Positions 18,454 to 26,725 of a DNA stretch of 64,000 nucleotides are shown here, piece by piece. A program made the translations under genes and the position numbers. The stretch lies in assembly GCA_964518635.1 (NCBI GenBank), contig CAZFGK010000009.1, positions 43,456-107,455 of the forward strand. The letters are read 5' to 3'. The notes beneath the pieces were generated by a model. That model ran no database searches. It was not told where the DNA came from and saw only the letters and a list, made by a program, of their open reading frames with translations. Position 1 is the stretch's first letter, and each line of letters starts with the position of its first letter. The DNA comes from CAZFGK01 sp964518635. Its GTDB lineage: Bacteria; Zixibacteria; MSB-5A5; GN15; FEB-12.

Positions 18454-18960
18454 TCACTCCCCTCTCACCCGATGCACAAACGCACTCACCACCCCCCAGA
18501 CCTGAAAGGTGTCGTCGACCATCGCCGCCTGACGCGCGCGGGGATGATCGGAACTGACCGCCACCAGATGCGGTCCGCTCGTAATCAGCCGCACCAACCC
18601 CGTCTGGCCGTGCTGGACGCCGATCACCAGCCCCCCGCCGATTGGCTTGAGGGAACGATCCACGATCAGGATATCGCCCCGCTGCACCCCAAAGCGGCAG
18701 ATCGACACCCCAATCGCGCGGATGAGAAAGGTCGCCTCCCGGTTTTGGATGAAGAGCCGGTTGAGGTCGATGGGATCATCGAGGAAATCATCCGCCGGGG
18801 AGGCGAAGCCGGTCGCCGCCCTGCCTTTGATACTCCCCCCTCCTGTTTGGGCATTTCCCGTGTGAGCATTCACCGGCTGGATACTCTGCTTCGGCGGTGG
18901 AGCCGGAGAATCCATAGTGGGTCTGACAGATGGGCGGAAGGTCGATTTGGGCGTACTCAT
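18454..18960 (-). CDS. umuD: UmuD-like protein lacking the catalytic lysine
   Basis: A 168-residue S24/LexA-type protein that should pair with UmuC. From residue 51 it lines up with E. coli UmuD: GFASPADDFLDDPIDLNRLF matches the region just after the self-cleavage bond, with Thr50-Gly51 in place of Cys24-Gly25. The nucleophile site reads GVSI (Ser86 kept; GDSM in E. coli). In a gap-free alignment the general-base Lys97 becomes Val123, next to Arg124. Self-cleavage may therefore be lost. The first 50 residues are Pro/Gly/Thr-rich and longer than in E. coli. The start at 18960 is chosen by homology; the open frame runs on upstream to 19314 without meaning. Confidence 0.85.
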   Translation of the reverse strand: MSTPKSTFRPSVRPTMDSPAPPPKQSIQPVNAHTGNAQTGGGSIKGRAATGFASPADDFLDDPIDLNRLFIQNREATFLIRAIGVSICRFGVQRGDILIVDRSLKPIGGGLVIGVQHGQTGLVRLITSGPHLVAVSSDHPRARQAAMVDDTFQVWGVVSAFVHRVRGE

Positions 18961-19105
18961 AGCGGGTATGGATAACATACTGGTACGTAGAGAAAAGAAA
19001 ATCACATCGCCATCACAAGAGGAATGGTAGACCAAAAGAAGATGGACATATATATTGCAAAGAAGATTCGAACGTGGGACGAACAGAAAATCAAATAGGA
19101 AACAT

Positions 19106-21082
19106 GTGAATAACAAACATCTTCCGATCACTCTCGCGGTCATCGTCGTATTCGCAATCAAATGCACCAAAGATGCACCAACACAATCAGTCAGCACAGA
19201 CACCACTCCTCCCGGAGCGATTGCAAACCTTTCGGTAACTGGAATTGTCGATACTACCAGTGTGCTTGTATGGACAGCCCCGGGAGATGATGGTTTCGTC
19301 GGAAAAGCACACAAATATGACTTAAGATATGCAACGGACAGTACAAGACTGAAAGAATGGACAAACGCCTACAAAGCTCCAGCACTTCCCTCCCCAACTG
19401 AAGGAGGAAGCATTCAACAGTACAAACTAGCAGGATTGTTCCTCGACAGCACATACTTCTTCGGAATGAGAACATCAGACGAGCAAGGGAACGAATCTCA
19501 ACCGTCAAACACGGCAAGAGAGTCTCAATATGCTTTTCCGAAAGTATATCTCACTCTGCCAGCATCAGGTGACTCGGTGTCAGACTATGTACTCATGCGA
19601 GCAATTGCAACCGACGATAAAGGAATATCCAAGATTGAGTTTTTTGTAGACAACAAGTCGATCGGCTCAGACTTCGTGCCGCCGTATGAGACGTACTGGA
19701 AAGCTGGTGACAGCATCGGCGAACGTTCACTCTTCGTGCGCGCAACGGATACAGACAATCGAGTTGTTGGATCAAAAGTAAGCTACTGCTTCGTCGATAA
19801 AAATAGACTTGCACCATCAGCGTCACACATTCAATCGTTCAGTGAACAAACAACTTCTTCCATGAGAATATTCTGGTCAGCAAATCGAACGGACTTGGAC
19901 TTTAGGTCATATGTTTTGCTTATCGGAACAATTCCACAGGCGCTTGTCCCGGTTCACACCTCCTACTCAGCAAATGACACGAGCATAGTTGTTTCTCAAT
20001 TGCTCGACTCACAACAATATTTCGTGAGTGTTCGTACCGAGGACAGTTTTTCACATGCATCGTATGGCGACACGTCCTCTTTTATTACCAACAATGTCGT
20101 ACCTAGAGATGTCGACATATTCTTGAGTTCTGGCGACATCTATGGTACTATTCGTATGCAATGGAAAGAACTACCGCCAATGCATGACTTTCGGTCATAT
20201 CGAATTATGCGCTCATTAGTTCCGGATGTAGTCGCAAACGGAACACTAGCAGGTGAAATCTCCAATTATTACCAGACATATACAGTTTACACTGCGCCGC
20301 TCAATGATCAACAGTACTACTACGGAGTCGTTGTTTATGATCGAAATGGTGCTCACTCCATCCCAACGGAAAAGAAATTTGGATGGAAGGACCTTTCCAC
20401 AACTCCTCGTGGAAGTTCATTGAGATTCAATCGCGGGGACTTCTGTTCGGCCAAGACAACAGATGAGATCAATCAACTAACAGAATTCACAATTGAAGCA
20501 TGGGTCAAAAGAGAGACAATTTCTATAAACTCAGTTCTCGGTATTCATACCGATTCAACGCCCAGAGTCTCCCTTTTTACATTTCGTCATGATGGCGACA
20601 ACTATTTGGCTACTGTCTGCCGTGCAAATGGTAGCGGGACCTATTGGGGACCGCGACATTTTGTCATCCCGAACATCTGGAACCACTTCGCAATAGTTGT
20701 AAGCAGCGACTCACTCCATGTTTATGTGAATGGTAATATTGCTCAGTCCGAGAAGCTCGAAGCGAGCGTGTGCCTAGAGCAGTCATCCGATCTCTTTTTC
20801 GGTACGCTTCCAATTACTGTAAATGGAGCAAGAGTTTTCGAAGGTCAGTTAGATGAGGTACGTATTTGGAACCATGAACGTTCGCAATCACAAATATGGA
20901 ATAACTTCGACCATACGATTGATCCAACGATTAGTGGACTGGTCGGTTATTGGCGCTTGGACGATTCTACTGGGAACATTGCGACTGGATTATTCGGCCC
21001 AGACTTGCAGCTCGGAGAATCGGCTGTTGCTGACACAAGCGACCCTGTTTGGTTACGGCCAGGAGCTCCTATCAAGTACTGA
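19106..21082 (+). CDS. Exported FN3 and LamG-like (concanavalin-A fold) protein
   Basis: A 658-residue protein, probably a lipoprotein: a short hydrophobic segment (LAVIVVFAIKC) ends in a Cys, though Lys at -1 is unusual for a lipobox. The GTG at 19106 is chosen because TAGGA stands six bases before it. The order is FN3-like domain (TTPPGAIANLSVTG, about residues 30-125), Big-like domain (LPASGDSVSDYVLMRAIATD, about 150-220), two more FN3-like domains (to about 440), then a LamG-like domain (LTEFTIEAWVKR ... NHFAIVVSSDSLHVYVNG ... FEGQLDEVRIWNHERSQSQI). Such proteins act at the cell surface, often binding glycans. Codon use is more A/T-rich than that of its neighbours, which may suggest transfer. 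Confidence 0.8.
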   Translation: MNNKHLPITLAVIVVFAIKCTKDAPTQSVSTDTTPPGAIANLSVTGIVDTTSVLVWTAPGDDGFVGKAHKYDLRYATDSTRLKEWTNAYKAPALPSPTEGGSIQQYKLAGLFLDSTYFFGMRTSDEQGNESQPSNTARESQYAFPKVYLTLPASGDSVSDYVLMRAIATDDKGISKIEFFVDNKSIGSDFVPPYETYWKAGDSIGERSLFVRATDTDNRVVGSKVSYCFVDKNRLAPSASHIQSFSEQTTSSMRIFWSANRTDLDFRSYVLLIGTIPQALVPVHTSYSANDTSIVVSQLLDSQQYFVSVRTEDSFSHASYGDTSSFITNNVVPRDVDIFLSSGDIYGTIRMQWKELPPMHDFRSYRIMRSLVPDVVANGTLAGEISNYYQTYTVYTAPLNDQQYYYGVVVYDRNGAHSIPTEKKFGWKDLSTTPRGSSLRFNRGDFCSAKTTDEINQLTEFTIEAWVKRETISINSVLGIHTDSTPRVSLFTFRHDGDNYLATVCRANGSGTYWGPRHFVIPNIWNHFAIVVSSDSLHVYVNGNIAQSEKLEASVCLEQSSDLFFGTLPITVNGARVFEGQLDEVRIWNHERSQSQIWNNFDHTIDPTISGLVGYWRLDDSTGNIATGLFGPDLQLGESAVADTSDPVWLRPGAPIKY

Positions 21083-21247
21083 TTAGGTAAATCGTTTTCC
21101 CCGATTAACGTGTATCGACACGTCACCGTAGACTCGGCAGGGCTGTTTCTTTTTTCGAATCCAATCGTTGCCAATTTTTGGGTCTTACAAGCCAAGTAGC
21201 CCCCGTCTCTTTCACATTGCCGAATATTAATCGTCAGCACAGATACG

Positions 21248-22741
21248 TTACTTCAGAAGCAGCATTTTGCGTGACTGCGAAACACCATCGACCGTCAGCC
21301 GCGTAAAATACACTCCACTGGAGACGGGCTGACCATCCGAGTCACGACCATCCCAATTAACTGAAAACTCACCCGCCGGCCCTACACCATCAAAGACCAA
21401 AGCTACCTCTCGTCCAAAAATATCAAAAATGCTCAAATACACATATCCACGCTGAGACATCACGAAAGGAATAACCGTATTTGAATTAAATGGATTGGGG
21501 TAGTTGTTCAACAAGGCAAAAGACTCTGGCAATATTTCAGCATCATCGTCATCATCAACATCGGTTGGAACTCGCATATCGAATTCAAAAAGAGAATCCG
21601 CACGAGTCCACAAATAACGCTGCCTCATATCAGATGAATCACTCCAGAAACAGCCAGTCACGACTCCCGGCTCGAGATCGAATGAGTCAACGTATACGTC
21701 AGCGAAAGTGCTGCGATAAATCACCATGTCATTCATACGAGCCCCAAATGCCCCATGATGAATCAGTGTGCGATACTGTTCGACATCAACCATGAGAAAC
21801 TTCACCGGACCGTTCTCATACGACCACAGTTCTCTGATGTAAGACCCCGCCACGAAATGGAGGGAGACATGGGATGAAAATCCTGCACTCGACGTAAGTA
21901 CATGGTAGTACCCATAAAGGGGGTCTACCGCGATGCTTCCCATAATGCGGCTCGTATCTACCGCATTGGCGAGCACCGTTCCGTCATTGCGAAGTGATCG
22001 TATTTCTATAGACTTCGTGTCGTTGAAACATCCGTCAAACGGAGGACTGCACCAATTTCGATACGATCTATTGCCAAAAATTGTGAGACTCCCCTGCCCG
22101 GTAATTCCTGCAACTGGACCATCAAGATAACTGGCAGTATGTGTTGAGTAAAAAGAGTCTAACGACAAACTCGCAACTACCGTTCGCATCTTTGATCGTG
22201 CTGAAGGGCCCATGGTTAGATCATAGCATTCTTCCAGCATCGTAAACGAACAAAGAACTGCCAAACCATAAGAAGAAGTATTCACCAGACGAATTTCGGC
22301 ATGCATTGGTTTACAGGAGCAGGTACTCAGATCGCAGGTTATTTCTGGAATAGCACGTGATAAGATCTGAGAGGAGCCATTTGACAGCTGGACACGAAAT
22401 AGTATTGGCGTCTGGGCAGCAGACTGACATACGAGATAGAGTTGCAGTGAGTCGAGAGATTCAGTCGGAAGCCAGCAAGCAGCCAAAACTACTGTTGGTG
22501 TCGAAAAGGATGCAACCAGCAAACCAGAAGTATCACGTATCTGAACGGTGCCGCCTGAAAGATTCGATGCAAGGTATCCAATTCGTTCGCCGCCAATGCC
22601 AGTAACTGCACGTATGAAACCTATGGTTTGAATCCCGTCATATTTTTGGACTAAGCGACTAGATGGCGAAGCATGAAGAGGAAGCCCAGAGACAGAGGAG
22701 ACAACATAGAGAACTAAGAGCACAAGCTTCATCGAAGACAT
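21248..22741 (-). CDS. Secreted protein with YPNPFN C-terminal sorting-like domain
   Basis: A 497-residue exported protein with a signal peptide (KLVLLVLYVVSSVSG) and an uncharacterised body of about 390 residues with several Cys pairs, including CDLSTCSCKP. An Asp-rich linker (VDDDDDAEILPESF) leads to a C-terminal domain with NNYPNPFNSNTVIPF, IFDIFGREV, WDGRDSDGQPVSSGVYF and a basic end SRKMLLLK, the FlgD-like/type-IX-sorting pattern. The Met at 22741 or 22732 is the likely start; no clear ribosome site is seen. A 15-base direct repeat lies just outside each end (21207-21221 and 22786-22800). Confidence 0.75.
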   Translation of the reverse strand: MSSMKLVLLVLYVVSSVSGLPLHASPSSRLVQKYDGIQTIGFIRAVTGIGGERIGYLASNLSGGTVQIRDTSGLLVASFSTPTVVLAACWLPTESLDSLQLYLVCQSAAQTPILFRVQLSNGSSQILSRAIPEITCDLSTCSCKPMHAEIRLVNTSSYGLAVLCSFTMLEECYDLTMGPSARSKMRTVVASLSLDSFYSTHTASYLDGPVAGITGQGSLTIFGNRSYRNWCSPPFDGCFNDTKSIEIRSLRNDGTVLANAVDTSRIMGSIAVDPLYGYYHVLTSSAGFSSHVSLHFVAGSYIRELWSYENGPVKFLMVDVEQYRTLIHHGAFGARMNDMVIYRSTFADVYVDSFDLEPGVVTGCFWSDSSDMRQRYLWTRADSLFEFDMRVPTDVDDDDDAEILPESFALLNNYPNPFNSNTVIPFVMSQRGYVYLSIFDIFGREVALVFDGVGPAGEFSVNWDGRDSDGQPVSSGVYFTRLTVDGVSQSRKMLLLK

Positions 22742-22942
22742 TATACTGCTTTTTTTTTCAAAGAGCCATTTATCCCCCTCCCCCCCTCTTTCACATTGCC
22801 TTAACACGATCCAAATAGTACACTAACCGGTGCTGAATCCGGAGCTTGTCCCGGCTCCTGTCGGCATCCCGACCCCGAAGTACAGATCAAACAGGCCGCG
22901 GTGTCAGATCGCCGCGGGAATACACACTAAACGGAGGGTTCC

Positions 22943-25474
22943 ATGACCTCGTCCTATCCCACTCCACTCCCCCGCTTTAATGGCGGTACGTCTTTCACAC
23001 ACACCATCCGCACCGCTATCGTCAGCGTACTCTGCTGCCTCGTAGCGGCGGCAATGGCGTTTGCCGAGCCATCCAGTTCCCTAACCCATCAGGGACGGCT
23101 GACTGACGGCTCCGGCACACCACTCAACGGTGTCTACACCCTCACCTTCCGTTTGTACACCGCTGAATTTGGTAGCCCCCCGATCGCTTCCGAAGTCCGT
23201 TCGGTTAATGTCCTGGATGGACTCTTCGCGGTGAGTCTGGACACAATTGGCGGGGCATCGATGTATTCCGATAACGACGGGAGAAATGAGAATTGGTACT
23301 TTGGAATCTCGGTCGGCGCCGATGCCGAGCTGCTTCCCCGTCTTCGAATCGGAACTGTTCCCTTTGCGCATGTGGCATCCGGGCTGGATGGAAGTATCGA
23401 CAAGGACGGAAATGGAACGGCGGATATCGGTTCCTTGGTAGAGTCAAAAGAGACACGAAACACCCTCAAGACATTTTTTGAGACCGGTGATGTTCCGACG
23501 CAAAGCCAATTCACAGTTTTGTTGGATTCGGATGGATCAAGTATTCGTGTAGAGGCGCGAGACCAGTTTAATAATCGTCAGTCCTCGTCGACTCAGTTGC
23601 ACAAGCCGGACTCGATGTCATTGGTGCACGTGCTCGACTCCGACGGGGACGGTCTCGACGACGCAGAAATTTCATCTGCTATCACGGCATCAACTGCAGT
23701 CATCAAGACTAAAACGAAAAGCAATCAGTCGAACGACCGCACGAGTGTTGAGATAACCTCCGGTGGAAATGCACCGACGGAGGGATCGTCAATCCTAATG
23801 ACCGACGATTCTGACGGGGATGGTCTCGACGATGCAGAGATTTCATCTGTGGTCACAGCATCAACCGCAGTCGTCAAGACTAAAACGAAAAGCAATCAGT
23901 CGAATGATCGTTCGAGCGTTACGATTTCGACCGGCAGCGACGCCCCCAACCAGGGATCGAGCATTGTACTCTCTGACGACTCTGATGGAGACAATGTCCC
24001 TGAAGGAGAAATCGAGTCGATCGTCACCCCGACGAAGTCAAGTGTTGCAATAAATACGAAAGGGACCGGAGCAGATAAGGGTCGAGTGATCTCAACTACA
24101 TATCCTGACTCCGCTAGCCAGGACATTTCTTCATTGAGCGGATCAAAATCTGCTTCGCTTCAGGTTTCAGCAAGTCCGGGCGGTTCGAGGTCCGCTATGC
24201 TTTTCGACGACGATAATGACAATGATCCAGAAGGGGAGATTGAGTCAATCGTCACCCCGACCGTTAACAGCGTTGCAATCAAGACCAAGGGTACAGGCGC
24301 TGATGCGAACCGAGTCATCACCACCACCACACCTGACTCAGTGTCGCATGAACTCATATACGATAGCGATCAACCTGGGAGTGAGCTTACTGTTTCACAT
24401 AAGACGTCGAGTGGACAATTGGCTGGGAAGAAACGTTTTGCCGCAACCTCTCCGACCGATACAACCGTCAGTGACGAATTTCTGACCCCCGACTCACTGA
24501 TTGAAACAGTTTCTAGCTCTGGAAGTGGAGGCGGTGGTGGTGGGTCCTCATACAGTTATACTGCAAAGACTGGTAAATCTGGTAAGACTAAGCGTAGTGA
24601 GGTGATTGACCCTTCCTCAAGCTCCTCATCAAGAGTCGCACAGACGGTTGATTCATTTACAGAGGAGATAGAGGTACTTGATGGGGGTGGTGGTGCCGGC
24701 GGAACTTTTCTCTATGGTGCCAAAGCGGGAAAAACAGGACGAGCAAAACGAAGTGAGACGTTTACGGCAAGTGCTCGTTCGCTCAATGTCGATTCTCAAA
24801 CTCCGGATTCAATAATAGAACAGTCGACATTCTATTCCGGCGGAGTCGTAAAATTAGATTATAAGGCGAAACAAGGGAATGTGGGATCGGCCAAGAGATG
24901 CGCCTTTACTGGCCCGTCATCCAGCTCAGATATTGATGAAGACTGTGACGATCTTAATTCAGCAATGCGCATGAGCCATTCTTCAAGCGGTGACGTTCAC
25001 TCGACAGATGTATCCTGCGATGCTGCTCGCTCAAGCATGGAGTTTTCGTCCAGCAATCTGATCGGTACCGGCACTGCCCTCACGCTGCAGACTGATGTCG
25101 GCGGAGTTCTGAATCCTATTGAACATTCCAGCGGTGCACACTTGACCGCCGGCGGCACGTGGACGAATTCTTCTGACAAGAACCTCAAGGAGAATTTTGA
25201 AAACGTGAATGGCGAAGAGATTCTTGAAAAAGTAGCCGAGCTGCCGATCAAGCGCTGGAACTACAAGACTGAAAACGACGAAGTCACCCACATCGGTCCG
25301 ACGGCCCAGGATTTCAAGGAAGCGTTCAATGTCGGTGGGAATGACAAATCGATTTCGACGATTGACCCATCCGGCGTCGCACTCGTCGCGATTAAGGAGC
25401 TGAAGAAAGAGAATGATCAGCTTCGCAAAGAATTGAACGAACTGCGGAAGATGATTGAGAAGATGAAGAAGTAA
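22943..25474 (+). CDS. Fibre-like repeat protein with C-terminal S74 intramolecular chaperone
   Basis: An 843-residue exported protein. The start is fixed by GGAGG before the ATG, and a long signal sequence ends near AMAFA. Residues 45-145 form a conserved head (LTHQGRLTDGSGTPLNGVYT). The middle carries at least four acidic repeats of the type DSDGDGLDDAEIS starting at about 23636, 23807, 23978 and 24206 (57-residue period, the last step longer), then three repeats of the type YTAKTGKSGKTKRSE. The C-terminus has NSSDKNLKENFENV, the S74 self-cleavage Ser-Asp motif, TAQDF and a coiled coil (LKKENDQLRKELNELRKM). S74 domains help trimeric fibres fold and then cut themselves off. A terminator follows. 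Confidence 0.85.
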   Translation: MTSSYPTPLPRFNGGTSFTHTIRTAIVSVLCCLVAAAMAFAEPSSSLTHQGRLTDGSGTPLNGVYTLTFRLYTAEFGSPPIASEVRSVNVLDGLFAVSLDTIGGASMYSDNDGRNENWYFGISVGADAELLPRLRIGTVPFAHVASGLDGSIDKDGNGTADIGSLVESKETRNTLKTFFETGDVPTQSQFTVLLDSDGSSIRVEARDQFNNRQSSSTQLHKPDSMSLVHVLDSDGDGLDDAEISSAITASTAVIKTKTKSNQSNDRTSVEITSGGNAPTEGSSILMTDDSDGDGLDDAEISSVVTASTAVVKTKTKSNQSNDRSSVTISTGSDAPNQGSSIVLSDDSDGDNVPEGEIESIVTPTKSSVAINTKGTGADKGRVISTTYPDSASQDISSLSGSKSASLQVSASPGGSRSAMLFDDDNDNDPEGEIESIVTPTVNSVAIKTKGTGADANRVITTTTPDSVSHELIYDSDQPGSELTVSHKTSSGQLAGKKRFAATSPTDTTVSDEFLTPDSLIETVSSSGSGGGGGGSSYSYTAKTGKSGKTKRSEVIDPSSSSSSRVAQTVDSFTEEIEVLDGGGGAGGTFLYGAKAGKTGRAKRSETFTASARSLNVDSQTPDSIIEQSTFYSGGVVKLDYKAKQGNVGSAKRCAFTGPSSSSDIDEDCDDLNSAMRMSHSSSGDVHSTDVSCDAARSSMEFSSSNLIGTGTALTLQTDVGGVLNPIEHSSGAHLTAGGTWTNSSDKNLKENFENVNGEEILEKVAELPIKRWNYKTENDEVTHIGPTAQDFKEAFNVGGNDKSISTIDPSGVALVAIKELKKENDQLRKELNELRKMIEKMKK

Positions 25475-25507
25475 TCAGCACTCCCGCGCATTATCTCAAA
25501 TTCGTGA

Positions 25508-25535
25508 CCCGGCGATCCTCGCCGGGTTTTCTTTT
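25508..25535 (+). terminator. Rho-independent terminator after the fibre-like gene
   Basis: An 8-bp perfect stem CCCGGCGA/TCGCCGGG with a three-base loop is followed by TTTTCTTTT. Confidence 0.9.
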
Positions 25536-25589
25536 CGTTGTAGCTTGACACTCTGGGTCGCATTACCGTGGCTGATGAACTCAAGAACG

Positions 25590-25708
25590 CCCTTCGACAA
25601 GCTCAGGGTGAAGAATCTGAGGTTCTGTGGATATTTTTGAGAAAGCATACCTCCGAATCTTTCCAAATCCCTCCAAATCTTCATGCTGAGCCTGTCGAAG
25701 CATCTTCT
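25590..25708. repeat. Inverted pair of the TTCGACAAGCTCAG-type repeat
   Basis: CCTTCGACAAGCTCAGGGTG at 25591-25610 and its near reverse complement (TCTTCATGCTGAGCCTGTCGAA) about 80 bases further on flank a short A/T-rich core. Single copies of the same sequence occur at 16490-16502, 16541-16570 and 16702-16731. It sits between two convergent genes and encodes nothing. Confidence 0.75.
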
Positions 25709-25738
25709 TTAGCCTACTGAGGCAAAGAAGAACAACTC

Positions 25739-26659
25739 TCATGGTGTGACTAAACTCTTCCCCGGCCACTCGGCAATCAATAATCCCGCCAGCACTATCA
25801 CTGCACCAATCGCGAATATCACCGTCGGAGCTTCGCCGATCATCAGCCATGATGCGAGTACTGCGATCAACGGCTGAATATTTGAGAACAAAGCGAGACG
25901 ACCGGCATCCATATGTTTAAGCACCCAGTACCATGCCACATAGGCAATCACCGACATCGCAATTGCCATGAAGAGCATCGCACCCCATCCACGCCAGGTC
26001 ACCGCGGAATAGTCAAAGATCACTGAGCGATAGATTCCAAATGGTGCGTAGCAGAGAGTTCCGATTGCGAGTGGATAAGCGGTCATGCGAAAGGCACCGT
26101 ATTTCGCGACAAGCGGCTTACCGAGCACGGTGTACAGCGCCCAGCCGAGGACTGCGACGAAGATGATCGTATCGCCTAACAGATACGCCGCCGAAAGTTG
26201 TGCCCCCTGCCCCACGATCAGAATGACGCCGATCACTGCGACGACGATCCCCAAAGCACGTCGCCAGGGCATTCCCTCTTTGAGCAAAAACGCGGAGAAA
26301 ATGAACACATAGATAGGCGTTGTCGCATACAGCAGTGAGCCATGCCCGGCTCCGGTGAATTTCTGTCCGACGACATAGCCAAGCTGGTTCAGTCCGACCA
26401 TCAGGAAAGCCAGTACTGCAATTCGGGGCCAGTCTGAGCGTTCGATTGAGCGACTTTGTGGATTTCCTCGCTCCGTCCACCAGACGTAGCCAAGCAGAAG
26501 GATGGTGGCGATGACAAAGCGGAAGAAGGCGAAGACATACGGGTCCATCTCAGTCACCCCGACTTTGGTGATCGGAAAACCGAGTGCGCCTATGGTCTGG
26601 TGGAGTAAAATAAACGGGAAGAGTGTGGCAAGACTCTTCCCGGCTGTTTCTTTAGTCAC
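25739..26659 (-). CDS. EamA/DMT-superfamily transporter
   Basis: An inner-membrane protein of 306 residues with ten predicted hydrophobic segments in two EamA halves (first half FPITKVGVTEMDPYVFAFFRF; second half from about residue 155, with AYVAWYWVLKHMDAGRLALF). Members export metabolites or amino acids; the substrate is unknown. GTG at 26659 is preferred, but a TTG at 26671 is in frame. It follows the M20 peptidase gene after 66 bases on the same strand and may be co-transcribed, which would fit peptide breakdown and export, but this is inference. Confidence 0.88.
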   Translation of the reverse strand: MTKETAGKSLATLFPFILLHQTIGALGFPITKVGVTEMDPYVFAFFRFVIATILLLGYVWWTERGNPQSRSIERSDWPRIAVLAFLMVGLNQLGYVVGQKFTGAGHGSLLYATTPIYVFIFSAFLLKEGMPWRRALGIVVAVIGVILIVGQGAQLSAAYLLGDTIIFVAVLGWALYTVLGKPLVAKYGAFRMTAYPLAIGTLCYAPFGIYRSVIFDYSAVTWRGWGAMLFMAIAMSVIAYVAWYWVLKHMDAGRLALFSNIQPLIAVLASWLMIGEAPTVIFAIGAVIVLAGLLIAEWPGKSLVTP

Positions 26660-26725
26660 AAGTGATCTCAACGATCAGTTCAGTAAACTTTCTGAACCAG
26701 TTGATTCTTTTCATGTTGCGTGTGC

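Noticed and set aside
21108..21123. Hairpin ACGTGT/ACACGT as terminator of the FN3/LamG gene
   Set aside because: Only six base pairs and no T run on either strand.
23600..24300. Possible CRISPR-like array from the evenly spaced repeats
   Set aside because: The units are in-frame protein repeats of 57 residues with diverged copies and no spacers.
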